A DNA stretch of 6,844 nucleotides from JBKPRX01 sp046734795 (GTDB taxonomy: Bacteria > Actinomycetota > Thermoleophilia > Gaiellales > Gaiellaceae), in NCBI GenBank assembly GCA_046734795.1, contig JBKPRX010000112.1, positions 1 to 6,844 on the forward strand, in the 5' to 3' direction. Made by a program: the position numbers and the translations under genes. The notes under the pieces were generated by a model. It searched no databases. It saw nothing but the letters and a program-made list of their open reading frames with translations, and was not told the origin of the DNA. The number at the start of each line of letters is the position of its first letter. The first letter of the stretch is position 1. Positions 4,378 to 6,844 of this stretch are shown in pieces.

Positions 4378-6113
4378 GCGTAGATCGACTCGACGTCCGA
4401 GGCGAAGTGGTCGAGGACCACGCGCCGCTTCAGCTTCAGCGTCGGTGTGACCTCGCCCTCGGCGATCGAGAAGTCGCGCGGCAGGATCGCAAAGCGCTTG
4501 ATCTGCTCGTAGCGCGAGCGGTCGCGGTTCACCGCATCGACGATCTCCTGCACGCGTGCGTGCTTCTGCTCGTCGTCGAGTGACGCGGTCACGTCGGGAT
4601 CGAGCGTGACGAGCGCGGCGACGAACGGTCGCCGGTCGCCGACCACGAGTGCATGCGAGATCTCGGGGTGCGCCTTGAGGTCGTTCTCGAGGTTCGCGGG
4701 CGCGATGTTCTTGCCGCCTGCCGTGACGAGGATGTCCTTCTTACGGTCGGTGATCGTCACGAAGCCCTCGTCGTCGATCTCGGCGATGTCGCCGGAGCTG
4801 AGCCAGCCATCGTCGTCGAGGATCTCGCGCGTCGCGGCCTCGTCCTTGAGGTAGCCGGCGAAGACCGTCGGGCTCCGGATGAAGAGCTCGCCGTCGTCTC
4901 CGAGGCGAAGCTCCGTTCCCGGCAGGGCGGGCCCGACCGTCCCGAGGCGGTAGCGCGTCGCGCGGTTGACCGTTGCCGCCGACGTGCACTCCGTGAGGCC
5001 GTAGCCCTCGAGGATCGTGATGCCCAGCGCGTCGAAGAACTCCGCGATCTCCTTCGCGAGCGGCGCGCCGCCCGAGATCGCAACGCGCAGGCGATCGCCG
5101 AGCCGCTCTCGAACCTTCGCGTAGACGAGTCTCTCCGCGACGCGGCGCTGCAGCTCGAGGCCCGCGGGCACCGGCCGCCCCTGCTGGCGCAGCGCGCTCA
5201 CCTTCGCGCCGACATTCAGCGCCCAGTCCACGATCCGCCGCTTCGCGCCCGTCTCCTCGTCGAACTTGGCGCGCACGGCGGCGTGCACCTTCTCGTACAC
5301 GCGCGGAACGCTCGGCAGTACCGTCGGACGCACCTCGAGCAACGCCTCCGCCGTGCGGAGCGGGTCCGGAAGGAACGCGATCGTGTAGCCGACATACGGC
5401 CCGGCGAGATGCATCAGCCGGCCGAAGTTGTGAGCGAGCGGCAGGTACAGCAACAGGACGTCGTCGGCCGTCGTGAAGTCCTCGATCTGATCGACAACGG
5501 CCACCATCTCGTAGTAGTTGCGGTGGCGGATCATGCACGCCTTCGGGGGCCCTGTCGTGCCCGACGTGTAGATGTAGGTGAAGAGGTCGTCTTCGGCCAC
5601 GCTCGCGGCTGCTTCGCGCAGCGCGCCCGGATGCTCGCGCGCGTGCTCGCGTCCGCCCTCGCGAAGGTCGTCGAGGTCCGAGAACGTCCAGACGTGCGCG
5701 AGGCCGAGCGGCTCGATCTTGCCGCGCTGCTCCTCATCCTCACAGAGCGCCGCCACGGCCTCCGAGTGTGAGACGACGAACTGCGCGTCCGTCGCCGAAC
5801 TGTTCGCGTAGACCGGAGCGCCGATCGCGCCGACGAGCGCGAGCGCGAAGTCGAAGAGCGCCCACTCGAGCGTCGTCTGGCCGACGATCGCGACGGCGTC
5901 GCCCTTGCGCACGCCCGCGGCAAGGAGACCGTTCGCGATCTCCTCGACCGCTCGCGCGGCATGGTTCCACGGCACCGACTGCCAGCCACCGTCGCGCTCG
6001 ACGAGATACGCGGCGGTCGTACGATTCGCCGCGATGGCGTCGAGCCAGAGGCGGCCGATCGTTCGCGCCTGCGCAACGAGGCCCTCGGTCTCGAGGCTCA
6101 CGACCTGCGCCAC
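4374..6113 (-). CDS. AMP-forming long-chain fatty-acid--CoA ligase (FadD15-like)
   Basis: This is an adenylate-forming enzyme that activates a fatty acid with ATP and loads it on CoA; the cytosolic or membrane-peripheral location is inferred. From the GTG at 6111-6113 it has 579 residues; a TTG at 6117-6119 would add two, and an in-frame stop at 6123-6125 prevents more. Numbered from that TTG, the core motifs are all present: P-loop YTSGTTGPPK (184-193), ISGGAPL (348-354), EGYGLTE (371-377), SGDIAEIDDEGF (442-453, Asp444), TDRKKDILVTAGGKNIAP (457-474, Arg459) and the C-terminal lysine region TPTLKLKR (558-565, probably Lys562). The length and motif wording match bacterial long-chain ligases rather than acetyl-CoA synthetases. 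The exact chain length preferred cannot be read. There is no clear ribosome binding site, and a promoter-like pair would start transcription at or next to the GTG. The TAA stop overlaps the TAG of the convergent NlpC/P60 gene. It is divergent from ku. Confidence 0.93.
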   Translation of the reverse strand: MAQVVSLETEGLVAQARTIGRLWLDAIAANRTTAAYLVERDGGWQSVPWNHAARAVEEIANGLLAAGVRKGDAVAIVGQTTLEWALFDFALALVGAIGAPVYANSSATDAQFVVSHSEAVAALCEDEEQRGKIEPLGLAHVWTFSDLDDLREGGREHAREHPGALREAAASVAEDDLFTYIYTSGTTGPPKACMIRHRNYYEMVAVVDQIEDFTTADDVLLLYLPLAHNFGRLMHLAGPYVGYTIAFLPDPLRTAEALLEVRPTVLPSVPRVYEKVHAAVRAKFDEETGAKRRIVDWALNVGAKVSALRQQGRPVPAGLELQRRVAERLVYAKVRERLGDRLRVAISGGAPLAKEIAEFFDALGITILEGYGLTECTSAATVNRATRYRLGTVGPALPGTELRLGDDGELFIRSPTVFAGYLKDEAATREILDDDGWLSSGDIAEIDDEGFVTITDRKKDILVTAGGKNIAPANLENDLKAHPEISHALVVGDRRPFVAALVTLDPDVTASLDDEQKHARVQEIVDAVNRDRSRYEQIKRFAILPRDFSIAEGEVTPTLKLKRRVVLDHFASDVESIYA

Positions 6114-6119
6114 GTGCAA

Positions 6120-6147
6120 AGCCTAGTGGAGGAGGCCTACGGGGCAA
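6120..6147 (-). promoter_or_regulatory. Candidate promoter of the acyl-CoA ligase gene
   Basis: On the minus strand TTGCCC (6142-6147), a 16-bp spacer and TAGGCT (6120-6125) resemble a sigma-70 promoter. The expected transcription start, about 7 nt past the -10, coincides with the GTG at 6113, so the message may be leaderless. This is why the GTG is preferred over the TTG at 6119, which abuts the -10. Confidence 0.4.
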
Positions 6148-6168
6148 GGCGAAAAGAGGCGGTCCCTC

Positions 6169-6180
6169 TACAATCGAGGT
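6169..6180 (+). promoter_or_regulatory. ku start region: -10-like TACAAT and ribosome binding site
   Basis: TACAAT (6169-6174) is one base from the -10 consensus. GAGG (6176-6179) lies 5 nt before the ATG and fits a ribosome binding site. Both cannot work together on one transcript, because transcription from TACAAT would begin near 6181, beyond GAGG. No -35 is seen 17-18 bp upstream of TACAAT. The ribosome binding site reading is the safer one and sets the start at 6185. Confidence 0.45.
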
Positions 6181-6184
6181 TCGC

Positions 6185-6844
6185 ATGCGGACGATCTGGA
6201 ACGGCTCACTCAGCTTCGGTCTGGTCAACATTCCCGTGGGTCTCGCGCTCGCGACGTCGCCGAAGGCGCGCGCGTCCGACGTGTCGTTCCGGCAGTTGCA
6301 CCGTGAATGTCTGACGCCGATCCGGCAGAAGCGCTGGTGCCCGACGCACGATCGTGAGGTCGGCCCGGACGAAATCGTGAAAGGGTGGGAGGTAGCGAAG
6401 GGCGAGTTCGTCGTCGTCGAGGACGCAGACCTCGAGGCGATCCAACTCGCTGACGACTCGCGCGCGATCGACATCGCACGCTTCGTGCCGCTCGACCAGG
6501 TCGACCCGGTGTACTTCGACCGCACGTACTACCTCTCGCCGGCGAACACCGTTGCGCAACGGCGTCCCTACGTGCTGCTCCTCGAGGCGCTGAAGGACTC
6601 GGGCATGGCCGCCGTCGGCCGCTTCGTGCTCCGCGGGCAGGAGACGTTCTGTCTGATCCGACCCCGCGGGGAAGCGCTCGCGCTCGAGACGCTCTTCCTT
6701 GCGGAGGACGTTCGCTCGCAGGCCGAGATCGAGGAGGCGGTCAGCGACACGCAGGTGCGCGACGCGGAGCTCGACCTCGCGCGGCAGGTCATCGACAGCC
6801 TCGTCGCCGACTTCGAGCCGAAGGAGCTCGAGAGCGTCTACCGC
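6185..6844 (+). CDS. ku: Bacterial Ku, non-homologous end-joining DNA-end-binding protein, partial (C-terminus beyond window)
   Basis: The frame is open from the ATG at 6185 to the window edge, 220 residues; family members usually have about 250-300. The product begins with the bacterial Ku signature MRTIWNGSLSFGLVNIPVGL (1-20). It continues with SFRQLHREC (34-42), a Cys pair at 42 and 52 around the basic stretch PIRQKRW, DEIVKGWEVAKGEFVVVED (62-80), IDIARFVPLDQVDPVYFDRTYYLSP (95-119), RRPYVLLLEALKDSGMAAVGRFVLRGQE (126-153), and DLARQVIDSLVADFEPKEL (197-215). The last stretch normally lies just before the variable, often Lys-rich, C-terminal tail, which is missing here. Known Ku homodimers ring broken DNA ends and recruit the ligase LigD. 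No ligD lies in the window, though it could follow to the right. It is divergent from the acyl-CoA ligase across 65-71 bp. Identification is firm. Confidence 0.95.
   Translation, partial: MRTIWNGSLSFGLVNIPVGLALATSPKARASDVSFRQLHRECLTPIRQKRWCPTHDREVGPDEIVKGWEVAKGEFVVVEDADLEAIQLADDSRAIDIARFVPLDQVDPVYFDRTYYLSPANTVAQRRPYVLLLEALKDSGMAAVGRFVLRGQETFCLIRPRGEALALETLFLAEDVRSQAEIEEAVSDTQVRDAELDLARQVIDSLVADFEPKELESVYR

Noticed and set aside
4653..5771. Long open frame (372 codons) on the plus strand opposite the acyl-CoA ligase
   Set aside because: It is a high-GC shadow frame: no family motifs, Arg/Glu/Ala-rich composition, and the opposite strand carries every ligase motif.

Overview
This is high-GC DNA whose codons strongly favour G or C at the third position. 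It carries single-gene transcription units, several starts without a ribosome binding site, a FadD15-like acyl-CoA ligase, a bacterial Ku, a NarL-type regulator and several cell-wall enzymes with coiled coils. Together these suggest an actinobacterium, plausibly of the Thermoleophilia (Gaiella/Solirubrobacter-like) or an uncultured relative. That placement is inference; there is no rRNA or other phylogenetic marker. I see no mobile element, CRISPR array, tRNA or rRNA, and this looks like ordinary chromosome.

Layout, left to right. (1) At 1-828, minus strand, lies the N-terminal 276 residues of a penicillin-binding D-Ala-D-Ala carboxypeptidase (peptidase S13, DacB/PBP4 type), cut by the window edge. 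(2) A 138-bp divergent spacer follows, with a perfect 22-bp palindrome at 883-904. (3) At 967-1287, plus strand, is a 106-residue helical protein that I do not recognise. It converges, with a 7-nt gap, on (4) a NarL/FixJ response regulator at 1295-1993, minus strand. Upstream on the same strand is (5) a secreted coiled-coil protein with a C-terminal 3D domain at 2028-3044. (6) A spacer of about 190 bp separates it from (7) a divergent secreted coiled-coil NlpC/P60 endopeptidase at about 3238-4377. (8) At 4374-6113, minus strand, is an AMP-forming long-chain acyl-CoA synthetase whose stop codon overlaps that of the NlpC/P60 gene. (9) A short divergent promoter region leads to (10) bacterial Ku, plus strand, from 6185 off the right edge.

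The centre of the window is a cell-wall remodelling locus. Two exported proteins, read divergently, share a PcsB/CwlO-like coiled-coil N-terminus and a Pro/Ala/Thr linker but carry different C-terminal domains: 3D, a lytic-transglycosylase-like fold, and NlpC/P60, a cysteine peptidase. The S13 carboxypeptidase is a third peptidoglycan enzyme nearby. The response regulator sits 34 nt downstream of the 3D gene, probably in the same transcript, with no sensor kinase visible. The Ku and acyl-CoA ligase genes appear functionally unrelated to this cluster.

The most interesting points are in the 3045-3258 spacer and leader. The NlpC/P60 gene has no ATG, GTG or TTG at the position its signal peptide requires, and an ATC preceded by a good ribosome binding site fits best. 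Its leader can fold so that the binding site is hidden by a TCCCC segment, and that segment could instead pair with an identical GGGGA in an upstream hairpin loop. This is a candidate RNA switch, unproven.
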